In this document: positions 24,716 through 33,969 of the stretch, one piece after another
How positions within the stretch are numbered: position 1 is the first letter of the stretch
Layout of the letters: the number at the start of each line of letters is the position of its first letter
DNA from: a virus
Length of the DNA stretch: 54,567 nucleotides
Strand: one strand, 5' to 3'
Virus record (IMG/VR): IMGVR_UViG_3300043446_001520
Coordinates: 1-54,567 of that record
Made by a program: the position numbers and the translations under genes
The notes under the pieces: generated by a model
Seen by the model: only the letters and a program-made list of their open reading frames with translations
The model's database searches: none
Told to the model about the DNA's origin: nothing

Positions 24716-27700
24716 TAGTAGTTACCTCCCATAATTCTACTTCTTCCCTCTTTTGCATTAATTAAAGCTAATTCCGCCTTGAACTTTCTCATTATATCAT
24801 CTGCAGTAACATTTGTGCCATTCAGATCAATATCAATATTATAAACATTATTATTGTATGAATTATTGGCTCCTCCACTAACCCCACTAATTGTGTTAGA
24901 TGGAACATTAAATCTTGGTCCAGCATTAGGTAGACTATTAATAAAACTACTTGTAAGATCTGCAGGAATAATCGTTCTATTTTCAAAATCTACAATTTCT
25001 GGCATTCCAAATTCACCAGCAAGTACCGAACCTCTTGCCCCAGATACACCATATTTAGCTTTTACAACTGGCAATTGATAACCTGTAGCTGCAGTTGCTG
25101 GGCCAGAAATTTTCCACTTTTGCCCATTCTTATCTGTAAATGTAGTTCCAGGTGTGGTGCTAACTCCAGAGTTATAGAGATCCATCGGAGCAACAAGGCT
25201 TGTTGTTGTTTTTCCTCCTCTTGCACCAGTCGTTGTTGTAGTTGTTACTCCAATATTATTAGCTTTTGTAGTTGGACTTTTAATTTCTTTTCCATAAATA
25301 ACAACTTGATCTGCAGCGATTCCTTTTTCTTTCATTGTTTGTGTTAAACCAGAAAGAAGTGAATCTGCAGCCATTTGAGGACCTTTATTTTTAACATCGT
25401 TTGCATATCTACCCAAGGCAGTTCCTTCTTGTCCTTTTGGAACAACTGGAACTTTAGGAGCTAATCCAGGAACATTTGTTGTTGCTTTACCGAGTGCTGC
25501 TATATCATCTCTTTCTCGTTGGCTTCCAGAATAAGTTGGGTCTAAAAGTCTATTTATTAATACTCTAGATAATGCTGAATTTAGATCATCTAGATTTTTC
25601 TTTAGCTTATCAGCGTCTCCCTGCAACTTAGCAAGGCTATCGCCAGCCAAAGCCGCCTTATCAGCAAGTTGCTGATTCTTAGCATTAATGGCATCGATTT
25701 GTTTTTGATACGGAGCCATTTCTTTTTCAGCATTTGCCTGTATTCTTTCTTCTGCTTTACGCATCTGAATATCGCCACTAGTTTGCTGTAGATCTATTTG
25801 TGCTTGAGCAGCAGCATCACGATCACCACGAGCCAAGGCTTGTTGATATTGTAGTTGTAACTTTTGAATATTTAATGCATCATCTTCAGCTTGTTTTGCA
25901 GAACGAAGTGCTTTAATCTTTGCATCTGCTTCTTCTTTAATCTTAGCAATCTTTTTATTAAGCCCTTCGATTGCTTTTCTGCTATCAATCTGTTCTTTTG
26001 CGCTTTGTCCAGCAGCAGCTTTTTGAAGACTTTTAATTTTAGCTGTTAAATTATCATACTTGTCGTATAGTGCTTTTGTTGCGCCATTAGACTTCAAATA
26101 TGATGTGGTTAATGTATCAACACTAGAAATAATATTCATAGCAGCATTTGCTGCCTTTCCACTCATTGTAGAAAGATCTACATTGATGCCACGTATTAAT
26201 AATTGATACTTGCTCCATGCTGAAGTAAGGGTATCTGTATTATTTAATGCTTTTCCAAGTTCTGGGCTAATCTTTTTAATCTCATTAATCACTCCACTAG
26301 ATAGAGTCTTTTGATTTTTAAATTGAGAATTAAGTTTATCCATTTGTTGCTTTTGAGCTTCGCCAACAGTAATTGCATTTCCTTTATTCTTCTTAGCAGC
26401 ATCCTCGCTCTTTGCAACTGTATCTGCAATAGAAGCATCAATTGCTGAAAATGCAGCAAATAATGAGTCTGCTTGTCCCTTTAGATCACTTGCAGATAAA
26501 GCTCCTTCAAATGTCTTTATGCTTTGTTCTGCAGCATCTTGCAATGTTTGAATTCCCTTAAATGCTGAAGAACTAATAGCTGTTGCTGCTTGACCACTCT
26601 TATTTGAAGAAGCAATAAGTGTATAAATTTTAGCTGTTGCTTCTTCTGCAGTATCTCCTGCAGCCATAAACTGAGATTTTAATCTAACAGCAAGAGATCC
26701 AACATCTGCCTTATCTGTTTGATCAAATAGCTTAATATAATCACCCATTGTATTTTTTACTTGCTCACGCAATTTCTTATATTGTTCAATAGTCATCTTT
26801 AATGGAGTATTAGACATTGTCATACTCTCATAAATCATTCTATTTCTTTCTGCAAGAACCTTTGCGTTCTCTATGGCATCTTTAATTCTTTGATTATAGT
26901 CTGTATATTTAAGTCCAGCCTTTTTAGCAGAATCTGCTGTCATGCCAAATTCTAATCTGGCTATTCTTTGACTTTCTTGATGCTCTTTCCACTTTTTAAT
27001 TCCAAAACTGACTGCTGTTGTTATAACTGTTAAAGCTATTCCCAATGGGCTAAACATTCTAGTCATTCCAGCAAGTCCTCTTAATACTGGACCAAACATT
27101 CTTGTCATGCCAGAAAGACCTGTTGATGTTTTAACTAGTTTTTCTGCTATAGCCGCTGCTGGTTTAACTGGCGCTCCAAGACCAACGGTTAGCTTTCCAA
27201 GCATTGTATTTACTTTAGGAATCATCTGCAGCATTGGCATAAACTGCATTACCATACCAGCTGAAGACATTATTGAGCCAGCTTTTCCGCCTACTGCCTG
27301 TCCAGCATACATTAGGCCCATGCCGCCAATCATAGACCCCATTCCAGTTCCTTTAGGCTTAGCATCAACTACACCTTCTTGGAATCCTAACATCTTGTCT
27401 ACTGGATAACCAGCATTCATTAGTGCTAGTGCGCCCTGGTTTCTTGATGTAGCAGTCTTTGTGATAACTGATTCACCTGGCTCAAGCAAGGCAGGGATTA
27501 TGTCTCCTCCGCCATATCCTGGAAGATTTGTCACTCCTCCAGCAAAACCTAGTTCTGTTTTTATTCTAGGGTTAGGAATTAATCCTCTATTTCTTGAAAA
27601 TCTATCTCTACCGAAAGGATTAACATCTCTAACCATATTAGGCATAAATGCACTTTTAATTGCTCTAGTAGAAGCATTGTTTAATATTTTCCCAAATTGT

Positions 27701-30700
27701 GCTTCTGACATAGGTCGATCTCCCCATGCAAGCATTTTTGCATTAAGCACATTTGCTGCACGAGTTGCAATTGCAAGAGATTGTTGTGGATTATATCCTT
27801 GTGACTTCAAGAACATTAGTAAGCTTACCATGTCCTGACCGCTAACTTTTCTATATGCGCCAAGGACGGACTTTGTTGATCCTAATCTATTATTAAAAGT
27901 TGAAGTATTTTTAATAAACTGTGCTGGTAAAACTTCAAGGTACGGTGTAGATGTGGATGTATGACCTAAACCAAATTCTCCAAGTCTATTTGCAGGAACT
28001 CGTGCTGCATTTTTACTAAACTCTAGCCCCCTAGTTCTTGCATAATATCCTGGAGTATATCCATGTACTAAATATTCACCATCTGCTGTAGGAGTTATTC
28101 CAGCTGCTTTTAACCATGGATCATCATATATAGCATTTTTTCTTTCTCTTAAAACTCCGTAGCTTGCTGCCACTCCCTGTTCTGCAGATTTATTTGTTGA
28201 AGATCCGCTAGTGCTTCCAGGCCTCATGTTAGGAGTTCTTGTTCCACTAAACTTCTTAGACTCTGCTGAAAATGCTCTTAATAATTTTGATGCTTTAAGT
28301 GCTGCAGCTACACTTGTAAAGCCATTAGCATATTTTTTAACATTAACTTCACCCATTGCTAATTTCTTTGGACGAGTTGTTTCAATATTATATCCTGCAC
28401 CCGAAGTTCTTACTCCAAGCGAACGTGCAACCTTATCAATTAAATCACGAGTTTTGCTCTTCTTAAATAATTCACGCATATTTGATTTGCCACTTGCATC
28501 AACTACTGGCTGATTTAATGTAGGAACAACGGTTGGATTAATCGTTCTTCCCATCTCTGTTGCTTTAGCTGCAACTGCGGAACTCATCATTCTTTCAATT
28601 TCAAGATTTAATGCAATAATTTGAGCACGAGCCTGCTCAATATTAATTTTGCCCGCACGAAGTTCTGCAACAATTAAAGCAGACTGTTGTGCAGCTTTAT
28701 CTGTAATTCCAGAAACAACTGGAAGAATATCATCAAACTGATTCATAAAGTCTTTACTTACAACACCAGTTGTAGCAATTTGTTTCTTTAATGTTTCAAT
28801 CTCAGCCTTTGATTGCATTGCAAGTGTAGCCATCATTGCATGCCATCTAGCAGCTTCTCCAGATACAACTCCAGTAGATACTCCGCCAACCTGTGTTAAT
28901 CCTGGAATTGGAGGCAGTGGTTGATTCATATAAATCTGTGGAGCATCACCAATTTTTCTATTTACAGGAATTGCTCCAGGAACTAAACCAAATATTGTCT
29001 GAGCCATACGTTGCTCTTCTGTCATTCCAGAACGAGGAACCATATGTGTAGATGCACGAGTTCCATATGCTCCAGCAAGTGGGTGTCCTGCTACTACTTC
29101 TCTTCCGCCTGCTGCACCCATTATTAAATTTCCAGCCATTGTAGAAACTGCTGGACCTACAGAAACTGCACCAGTTTTTGCCTTTGTTTCTAGTATGCTA
29201 AATTCATCAATTAAATTACGAAGAGCGGTTTGTAGGATTGCTGCTGCTTTAGCATCTGAATAAAATGTTTGTTCTACTAATTTTCCAGCTTTTTCTGCAG
29301 CCATCATTTCTGGAGTTAGTAGTTTCCATCCTTCTCCTCCTGCAAAGAATGCTCTCATATGCATTGCACCCTTAACAATATATCCAAAGAAGTTAGCAAG
29401 TACACCAGTTAGCATAATTAATGGGCCAGCTAATGCAGTTAAACCAGTTAAAAATGTTAATGCTTGCTTTATAGGTTTTGGAAGATTATTAAAAAACTCT
29501 AACGCTTTGCCGATTACGTTAATAATCTTTGTACCAATATTTAAAAATTGATCTCCAACTTCAGCTAAATCTGCTCTTAAACTTTCTAATGCTCTACGAT
29601 ATCTTCCAGAAGCAGATTCTGTTACTGCAGTTAATTCTCGATTAGCAACCTGTGCCAAATCTGCAGAACTTGCTTTCATTAAGTCTAGTACCTGTAAAGT
29701 TTGGCTTCCCTGGCGACCAAGATTTTCAAATAAAGCATTTAATCTTGAAAACTGAAATTTTCCAAATAGTTGTTCTATTGCCTGTTGTTTTTGTAATGGG
29801 TCTAATCTGTCTAAAGCAGACTGTAGTTCAAGCAAAGTGCCTGTTACGTTTCCTGCATTATCATTTACTATTCCAAGAAGGTCTATGCCTAGACTTCTAA
29901 ATTTTGCAACAGCTACATCTGTTGGATTAATTAAAGATGCTAGTGCTGACTTTAATGCATTTGCGCCTTCAGATGCACTAATTCCACCTTCACGCATAGC
30001 AGTTAAATATAATGCAAGATCCTGTACGCTTCCACCTAATCCTTTAATAACTGGACCAGCCTTTGGAATTGCTTCTACTAAATCGTTTAGTGTTGTTGAA
30101 GTTTGGTTTTCGACTGCGTTTAAGAAGTTAATAGAGTCTGCTAGCTCAGTTGTATTTTGCTTAAATGCTGACTGAATAGCTAGCGTTGCTTTCATTGCTT
30201 CTTGGCGATCCACTTCACCAAGAACTGAGAGTCTTGTTGTTTCAGCAACTGAAGAAAGTAATTCGTTTCCAGTTTTACCAGTTGCTGCAATATCAGCAGC
30301 AAGGCCTATTGTTTCTGAAAAATTAACACCCATTGCAGCAGATAATTCTTTAGCAGTTGCAGAAACATCCTGTCTTATTTTAGATAATTCTGCTGCCGAA
30401 CTTCCAGCTATATCTCCATAAACCTTTGTTAATCTTGTTAGCTCTTGATCAGCAACTTTAAATGCATCTGCTGCAGCTTTTCCAAATGCTGCAATTGGAA
30501 CTGTTAAACCTACAGTTAGCTGACGACCAGCCCACTGTGTATTTTTACCCCAGTTAATAAGTTGCACTGCACCATCTTGAATTACCTTATTCATGATCTG
30601 CAACTCTTGTCGTGCAATTGCAGTCTTGCTTCTTATTTCTTCTAAGCCTCGTGGAACATGTACGCTAAATTGCATTAACCCCTGAGAATTTCTTCCTAGG

Positions 30701-31074
30701 GGTTGAACAATAGAGTTTTGAAGAGCTACCTGCTGTCTAGCAAGCTCTCTTATTAGTCCGCCAGATGTTTTTACGTGTTGCTGAAATGTGCCAAAATAGT
30801 CTTTTAGCTTTAGTCTTCCGCCGTCTAGGTTTTTACCAAATTTATCAACATCTGAAGTTAGTGTAACAAAATGTGAGGAGAACTGCCCAGTACTTCTTAG
30901 AGTATCGCCAAAAGATCTATTCATTACAGCAACCTGATTTGCCAACATCTTATTTGAGTTGGCTAGTTGCTCTTGTAATCTAGATAGGCTGGCTGTAACC
31001 TTATGCACATCAGCAATAAGGTTTGAGAAGTCGGCATCAGCAACTATTCGTGTACTGATTGTCTCGTCAGCCAT
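24715..31074 (-). CDS. Tape measure protein
   Basis: This 2119-residue protein is the largest in the window. Residues ~160-480 match the phage minor tail core of tape measure proteins (FKVADQELTRLTKVYGDIAG; LTAMREGGISASEGANALKS; AIEQLFGKFQFSRLNALFEN). Hydrophobic segments lie at about 528-563, 1243-1294 and 1341-1361. A long coiled coil (about 1665-1840) and a GGGDIIPALLEPGESV segment typical of tape measures follow. At roughly 0.15 nm per residue the tail would be about 320 nm. Residues ~963-1141 form an unusual inserted globular domain. Its rich use of helix-breaking linkers and its place after the frameshifted chaperones are diagnostic. AAGGAG precedes the ATG. Confidence 0.95.
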   Translation of the reverse strand: MADETISTRIVADADFSNLIADVHKVTASLSRLQEQLANSNKMLANQVAVMNRSFGDTLRSTGQFSSHFVTLTSDVDKFGKNLDGGRLKLKDYFGTFQQHVKTSGGLIRELARQQVALQNSIVQPLGRNSQGLMQFSVHVPRGLEEIRSKTAIARQELQIMNKVIQDGAVQLINWGKNTQWAGRQLTVGLTVPIAAFGKAAADAFKVADQELTRLTKVYGDIAGSSAAELSKIRQDVSATAKELSAAMGVNFSETIGLAADIAATGKTGNELLSSVAETTRLSVLGEVDRQEAMKATLAIQSAFKQNTTELADSINFLNAVENQTSTTLNDLVEAIPKAGPVIKGLGGSVQDLALYLTAMREGGISASEGANALKSALASLINPTDVAVAKFRSLGIDLLGIVNDNAGNVTGTLLELQSALDRLDPLQKQQAIEQLFGKFQFSRLNALFENLGRQGSQTLQVLDLMKASSADLAQVANRELTAVTESASGRYRRALESLRADLAEVGDQFLNIGTKIINVIGKALEFFNNLPKPIKQALTFLTGLTALAGPLIMLTGVLANFFGYIVKGAMHMRAFFAGGEGWKLLTPEMMAAEKAGKLVEQTFYSDAKAAAILQTALRNLIDEFSILETKAKTGAVSVGPAVSTMAGNLIMGAAGGREVVAGHPLAGAYGTRASTHMVPRSGMTEEQRMAQTIFGLVPGAIPVNRKIGDAPQIYMNQPLPPIPGLTQVGGVSTGVVSGEAARWHAMMATLAMQSKAEIETLKKQIATTGVVSKDFMNQFDDILPVVSGITDKAAQQSALIVAELRAGKINIEQARAQIIALNLEIERMMSSAVAAKATEMGRTINPTVVPTLNQPVVDASGKSNMRELFKKSKTRDLIDKVARSLGVRTSGAGYNIETTRPKKLAMGEVNVKKYANGFTSVAAALKASKLLRAFSAESKKFSGTRTPNMRPGSTSGSSTNKSAEQGVAASYGVLRERKNAIYDDPWLKAAGITPTADGEYLVHGYTPGYYARTRGLEFSKNAARVPANRLGEFGLGHTSTSTPYLEVLPAQFIKNTSTFNNRLGSTKSVLGAYRKVSGQDMVSLLMFLKSQGYNPQQSLAIATRAANVLNAKMLAWGDRPMSEAQFGKILNNASTRAIKSAFMPNMVRDVNPFGRDRFSRNRGLIPNPRIKTELGFAGGVTNLPGYGGGDIIPALLEPGESVITKTATSRNQGALALMNAGYPVDKMLGFQEGVVDAKPKGTGMGSMIGGMGLMYAGQAVGGKAGSIMSSAGMVMQFMPMLQMIPKVNTMLGKLTVGLGAPVKPAAAIAEKLVKTSTGLSGMTRMFGPVLRGLAGMTRMFSPLGIALTVITTAVSFGIKKWKEHQESQRIARLEFGMTADSAKKAGLKYTDYNQRIKDAIENAKVLAERNRMIYESMTMSNTPLKMTIEQYKKLREQVKNTMGDYIKLFDQTDKADVGSLAVRLKSQFMAAGDTAEEATAKIYTLIASSNKSGQAATAISSSAFKGIQTLQDAAEQSIKTFEGALSASDLKGQADSLFAAFSAIDASIADTVAKSEDAAKKNKGNAITVGEAQKQQMDKLNSQFKNQKTLSSGVINEIKKISPELGKALNNTDTLTSAWSKYQLLIRGINVDLSTMSGKAANAAMNIISSVDTLTTSYLKSNGATKALYDKYDNLTAKIKSLQKAAAGQSAKEQIDSRKAIEGLNKKIAKIKEEADAKIKALRSAKQAEDDALNIQKLQLQYQQALARGDRDAAAQAQIDLQQTSGDIQMRKAEERIQANAEKEMAPYQKQIDAINAKNQQLADKAALAGDSLAKLQGDADKLKKNLDDLNSALSRVLINRLLDPTYSGSQRERDDIAALGKATTNVPGLAPKVPVVPKGQEGTALGRYANDVKNKGPQMAADSLLSGLTQTMKEKGIAADQVVIYGKEIKSPTTKANNIGVTTTTTTGARGGKTTTSLVAPMDLYNSGVSTTPGTTFTDKNGQKWKISGPATAATGYQLPVVKAKYGVSGARGSVLAGEFGMPEIVDFENRTIIPADLTSSFINSLPNAGPRFNVPSNTISGVSGGANNSYNNNVYNIDIDLNGTNVTADDIMRKFKAELALINAKEGRSRIMGGNY
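24791..24799 (-). promoter_or_regulatory. Possible internal extended -10 before minor tail genes
   Basis: TGATATAAT lies inside the end of the tape measure gene, 76 bases before the start of the next gene. The motif is perfect, but the coding context and weak -35 make it uncertain. Confidence 0.3.
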
Positions 31075-31081
31075 TTATCTT

Positions 31082-31743
31082 TTACTCCTTAAAGTATCCA
31101 AGCCCTGCTCCAATTCCAAATCCAGCTTCTGCTGCAAATGATCCTTGGAGTGATACAACATCGTCTGAACTAGCATTTATGCCTGCAGCTTTAAGACGAA
31201 TGTCATCAAACTTAGATCCTCCTTCATTTGTTTCGTACTCTCCTATATCTACACCTTTAAGCGAAGCTTGAAACTTTTTATCTGAATGTTCCTTCTTCTT
31301 TATTGCTTCTAGCGTAGCTATAAGCTCTGGCATTGAAAGATTTTCTTCTAGTTCCTCGTAATTTTTCCAATGACCTAAAAGAAAAACTTCTCCTTCTAAA
31401 GCGGCTAGATCGAGTTCTGACCAGCCAGAACCGCTGCCGCTAGAAGGTTTGGGTCGTCAAGTTTAATTCCTCCGCAAACCTCAAGGATGCGATTCATCGT
31501 TGGAACATCAAGAGCGTCTTCCAAAGCTTCTCTGTCTTTTACCAAATCTGGTAATTGTTTTTCTAGAGCAATAGCACATGCGTCGATAAGAATTGTTAGA
31601 GTCTCATCTTCAGTTGTTACTTCTCCAGTTCTTTGAATTGCCGTCATAAATTTACGGAGTTCTTTAATAGATAGTGGTTTGAGCTTTACTGATTGCCCGT
31701 TTTGTAGTTGAATTTCTTCTACATTATATACTGTAGTTGCCAA
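31082..31743 (-). CDS. Tail assembly chaperone GT, -1 frameshift fusion product
   Basis: This is the long product of the frameshifted chaperone pair. Translation starts at the TTG at 31743, reads 99 codons to CCCAAAC (31453-31447), shifts back one base and continues in the second frame to the stop at 31082, giving about 220 residues. The extension begins PSSGSGSGWSELDLAALEG. The second frame has no start of its own near the junction; its first Met (31333) lies well inside. As in lambda G/GT, the short and long forms are expected to coat the tape measure before tube assembly. The tape measure gene follows directly. Confidence 0.85.
31400..31453 (-). other. Programmed -1 ribosomal frameshift signal
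   Basis: The heptamer CCCAAAC (31453-31447) is in frame as C CCA AAC, a canonical X-XXY-YYZ slippery site. Five bases later a nested hairpin can form. The outer stem AGCGGC (31441-31436) pairs with GCCGCT (31405-31400). The inner stem GTTCTG (31431-31426) pairs with CAGAAC (31419-31414) around a 6-base loop. Both stems are perfect, and the spacing is ideal for stimulating slippage. Confidence 0.85.
31405..31743 (-). CDS. Tail assembly chaperone G, short form
   Basis: This is the 112-residue zero-frame product, ending at the TAG inside the frameshift hairpin. It is helical and acidic (PLSIKELRKFMTAIQRTGEV; DLVKDREALEDALDVPTMNR), with the small size and position expected for lambda gpG-like chaperones. 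The start codon is TTG with a strong AAGGAGG; no in-frame ATG is near. A promoter (31770-31798) separates it from the tail-tube gene, so chaperone and tape measure genes may be transcribed independently of the very abundant tube protein. Confidence 0.85.
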   Translation of the reverse strand: MATTVYNVEEIQLQNGQSVKLKPLSIKELRKFMTAIQRTGEVTTEDETLTILIDACAIALEKQLPDLVKDREALEDALDVPTMNRILEVCGGIKLDDPNLLAAAVLAGQNSI

Positions 31744-31769
31744 TTTATCCTCCTTGGATAGTCTTAATT

Positions 31770-31798
31770 ATTATAACATAATGATAATACATATACAA
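31770..31798 (-). promoter_or_regulatory. Promoter for tail chaperone and tape measure genes
   Basis: TTGTAT (31798-31793), a 17-base spacer and TATAAT (31775-31770), with TG at the extended -10 position (TGTTATAAT). It follows the terminator at 31804-31828 directly. Confidence 0.65.
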
Positions 31799-31803
31799 GC
31801 AGA

Positions 31804-31828
31804 AAGCCCCCGAAAAATTCGGGGGCTT
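31804..31828 (-). terminator. Intrinsic terminator after tail-tube gene
   Basis: A perfect 11-bp stem, AAGCCCCCGAA with TTCGGGGGCTT, has a 3-base loop and is followed on the minus strand by TTTCTGCTTGT. It lies 21 bases after the tail-tube stop codon. The stem is very GC-rich against an A+T-rich background. Confidence 0.85.
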
Positions 31829-31848
31829 CCGACATTTAGTTGGTTATA

Positions 31849-32571
31849 TTACGCTACCAATACACGGTCAATAATTTTTCCGTATTCTTGCCCCTCATAT
31901 CCCGACATAGCGGTTGGGAGAAGACGGAAGGTTACTGGAAATGTAGTTGGAGTAGAACGTGCCAACGAGAATTGTGACTGTTGTACAGAAAGAACACGAC
32001 GTGCATAATATACACGCTCTGTTTGTGAACCTGATGTTGTTGGAGCTTGTCCGACAGCAATTAGCTGACGCTCTGTTGGTGCAATACCGAGAGCACCCGC
32101 TGCAATACCAAGTGTATCTTTCTTTGATGTTCCAGTACCTGAACTAATAATAGTGTTGGTCTGAGAAATCGCAGTGTTATTTGTTGGATCATCTGGCTGT
32201 CCGAAAATAACTAGAACGTTTTCTAGTGTACCTTCTGACATTTCAGTGGCGATCATAACTTCCATCGCAGACTTGAACAGCTTAGCTGTATCAAGCAACT
32301 GGTCGACGGTTACTGAATCGTATGTTGGATTATAAGTGATCTGAAGACCATTATTTGTAAAACCTACGTTTCTGTAATAGAAAGTGCCAGAATCAATTGC
32401 GTTAAGTGTATTTGTATAGGATGTTCCTGTTACGAATGCACCAGCGCTTGCTGTTCCTGGCTCTGAATTTTCATATGTAGAGTAACCTGCTGTTGTTGAG
32501 TCAATATTTGAAACGAACAAAGGAGATGCACCTACGAGAATATTTTTCGCATTACCTGCATTTTGTGCCAT
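31849..32571 (-). CDS. Major tail (tube) protein
   Basis: This 240-residue beta-rich protein starts AQNAGNAKNILVGASPLFVS and contains GTFYYRNVGFTNNGLQITYN and TPTTFPVTFRLLPTAM. This is the pattern of siphophage tube proteins, with a domain near the end that handles variation in surface residues. It lies between the tail terminator and the chaperones, the standard position. It has the strongest expression signals in the window: promoter TTGACC-N16-TATACT (32641-32668), a CCAGGAGGTGG ribosome site and its own terminator. No sheath gene accompanies it, which argues against a contractile tail. Confidence 0.85.
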   Translation of the reverse strand: MAQNAGNAKNILVGASPLFVSNIDSTTAGYSTYENSEPGTASAGAFVTGTSYTNTLNAIDSGTFYYRNVGFTNNGLQITYNPTYDSVTVDQLLDTAKLFKSAMEVMIATEMSEGTLENVLVIFGQPDDPTNNTAISQTNTIISSGTGTSKKDTLGIAAGALGIAPTERQLIAVGQAPTTSGSQTERVYYARRVLSVQQSQFSLARSTPTTFPVTFRLLPTAMSGYEGQEYGKIIDRVLVA

Positions 32572-32640
32572 ATTTTATTTCCACCTCCTGGAATTCTGGA
32601 TGTTTAATTTTAATCAAGCTGGCTAGGCTTCTTTCCTCTT

Positions 32641-32668
32641 AGTATAATTTTAGGCCATAAAGGGTCAA
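32641..32668 (-). promoter_or_regulatory. Promoter for the major tail protein gene
   Basis: TTGACC (32668-32663), a 16-base spacer and TATACT (32646-32641): five of six bases match in both boxes. It lies in the 106-base gap before the tail-tube gene. That gap holds no other feature I can see. Confidence 0.7.
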
Positions 32669-32677
32669 AAGGCAAAC

Positions 32678-33187
32678 CTAGGCAAATCGACCTTGACCGT
32701 TGGTTATTCTAGAATATTTAATTTCAACTATTACGTCTGCCGCATAAAATCCCTGAAGTTCTTCTGAAGGGGCAGTTGGAGATATATCGGCTATATATAC
32801 AGAATGGAATTTAAAGGTATTGAAGTTAGGCAAAGAGAGGTTAACATCCTTTGCAGACTCGTCCATTCTTCTAAATAGATCTGTCATAAAGTTCCTAATT
32901 TCATTAATTTCAGATATATCTGTAGAGAAAATAGTAAAAAGAATTTGTTCGCAACATACTAACCAGTTGTCATCATAGGACATTCCAACCTTATCATAAA
33001 TAATGTGCTTTTTTCCACTTAAAAATTGATTAAGATCTGGTGTTTGCTGAACTGGTATTATTGGAACAATATATTCGCCAAGTTGGTCGCTATAATAATC
33101 GTTATCGTTAAATATTCCTGAATCTACAAGTTCGTCCCAAAAAAACTTTCTAAGCTCAAACATTGCATCTGTTTTATAATTTGTCAT
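32678..33187 (-). CDS. Tail terminator protein
   Basis: This 169-residue alpha/beta protein (MFELRKFFWDELVDSG; VCCEQILFTIFSTDISEINE; DVIVEIKYSRI) sits immediately before the tail-tube gene, where siphophage tail terminators (lambda gpU-like) lie. The alternation of an amphipathic N-terminal helix with strands, and a central helix IRNFMTDLFRRMDES, fits that fold. These proteins cap the tube at its head-proximal end. The assignment is by position and pattern. ATGA couples it to the gene before. Confidence 0.7.
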   Translation of the reverse strand: MTNYKTDAMFELRKFFWDELVDSGIFNDNDYYSDQLGEYIVPIIPVQQTPDLNQFLSGKKHIIYDKVGMSYDDNWLVCCEQILFTIFSTDISEINEIRNFMTDLFRRMDESAKDVNLSLPNFNTFKFHSVYIADISPTAPSEELQGFYAADVIVEIKYSRITNGQGRFA

Positions 33188-33969
33188 AGTGCGCCTCCAA
33201 ATGCTTGTGATAGTGCTGAGTCAGCTTGATTTCTTATTGAATTTGGAGAAAACTTATACTGAACTTTTTTAATATTTTGAGGTAGCATTAATGCTTTAGC
33301 CATTTTGGCATTAAAAATTTGTTGAAATCTAGATTTTTTAATAGAATTATTTACAAGATTTCCTGTAAAAAATCTTGAATGAGCTAGACTAAATTGATTT
33401 GTAGCAGATTTTCCTCCAGGTCTTTTTACCATAACAGATTCTCCTTTAGGCATAAATACTGTTTCGCCATCTATTTCAAAAACTAGCCTCTCCGCATATC
33501 TGGGAGATATTTTAAGAGGAATTCCTTTTTCCATAATTTCAGCCTTGTTAATAAACACATGTCTTCTTTTTGATTTATTAGAAGCTGGTACTAATGATTT
33601 AGATGGTAAAAATGAGTATCCTATTTTAAAAGATAGGCCTTCTTGTGATAATATCTTTAAATCAAACAATCTTTTATTCTTATTTCCTATTCCGCCCCAC
33701 TCGTAAACATGATGTAAAGACTTTGGCTTTGTCCTAGCAAGTGCATCTATATACTGACCGAAATCCTCATCAATTTGTTTAAATATAGTTTGTGTAAATT
33801 TAGACTGGAAATTTTTATTTTTAGTAAGGCCAGCTATGACATTTGCTTGATAATATACAAAAGCTGATATCTGAGCAACATTACTATCTTTTAAAACTCC
33901 TGCCTGACTCCCAGCCATCATTTTTTCCAATCCGCTGGCAGCCTGAACCAACATAATACTATTGTCCAA
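33184..33969 (-). CDS. Head-tail connector / neck protein (HK97 gp10-like position)
   Basis: In this 261-residue protein, the N-terminal helical part (QAASGLEKMMAGSQAG ... ISAFVYYQANVIAGL) and the middle (GQYIDALARTKPKSLHHVYE; HVYEWGGIG) are followed by basic C-terminal helices (KKSRFQQIFNAKMAKALMLP). It lies between head closure and tail terminator genes, where neck or tail-completion proteins occur. It overlaps the upstream gene by 11 bases and the next by 4. I do not have a firm family match. Confidence 0.6.
   Translation of the reverse strand: MDNSIMLVQAASGLEKMMAGSQAGVLKDSNVAQISAFVYYQANVIAGLTKNKNFQSKFTQTIFKQIDEDFGQYIDALARTKPKSLHHVYEWGGIGNKNKRLFDLKILSQEGLSFKIGYSFLPSKSLVPASNKSKRRHVFINKAEIMEKGIPLKISPRYAERLVFEIDGETVFMPKGESVMVKRPGGKSATNQFSLAHSRFFTGNLVNNSIKKSRFQQIFNAKMAKALMLPQNIKKVQYKFSPNSIRNQADSALSQAFGGAL

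Noticed and set aside
31849-32571. Contractile-tail (sheath plus tube) interpretation
   Set aside because: Only one tube-like gene is present, no sheath or baseplate wedge genes are seen, and the gene order is that of siphoviruses.
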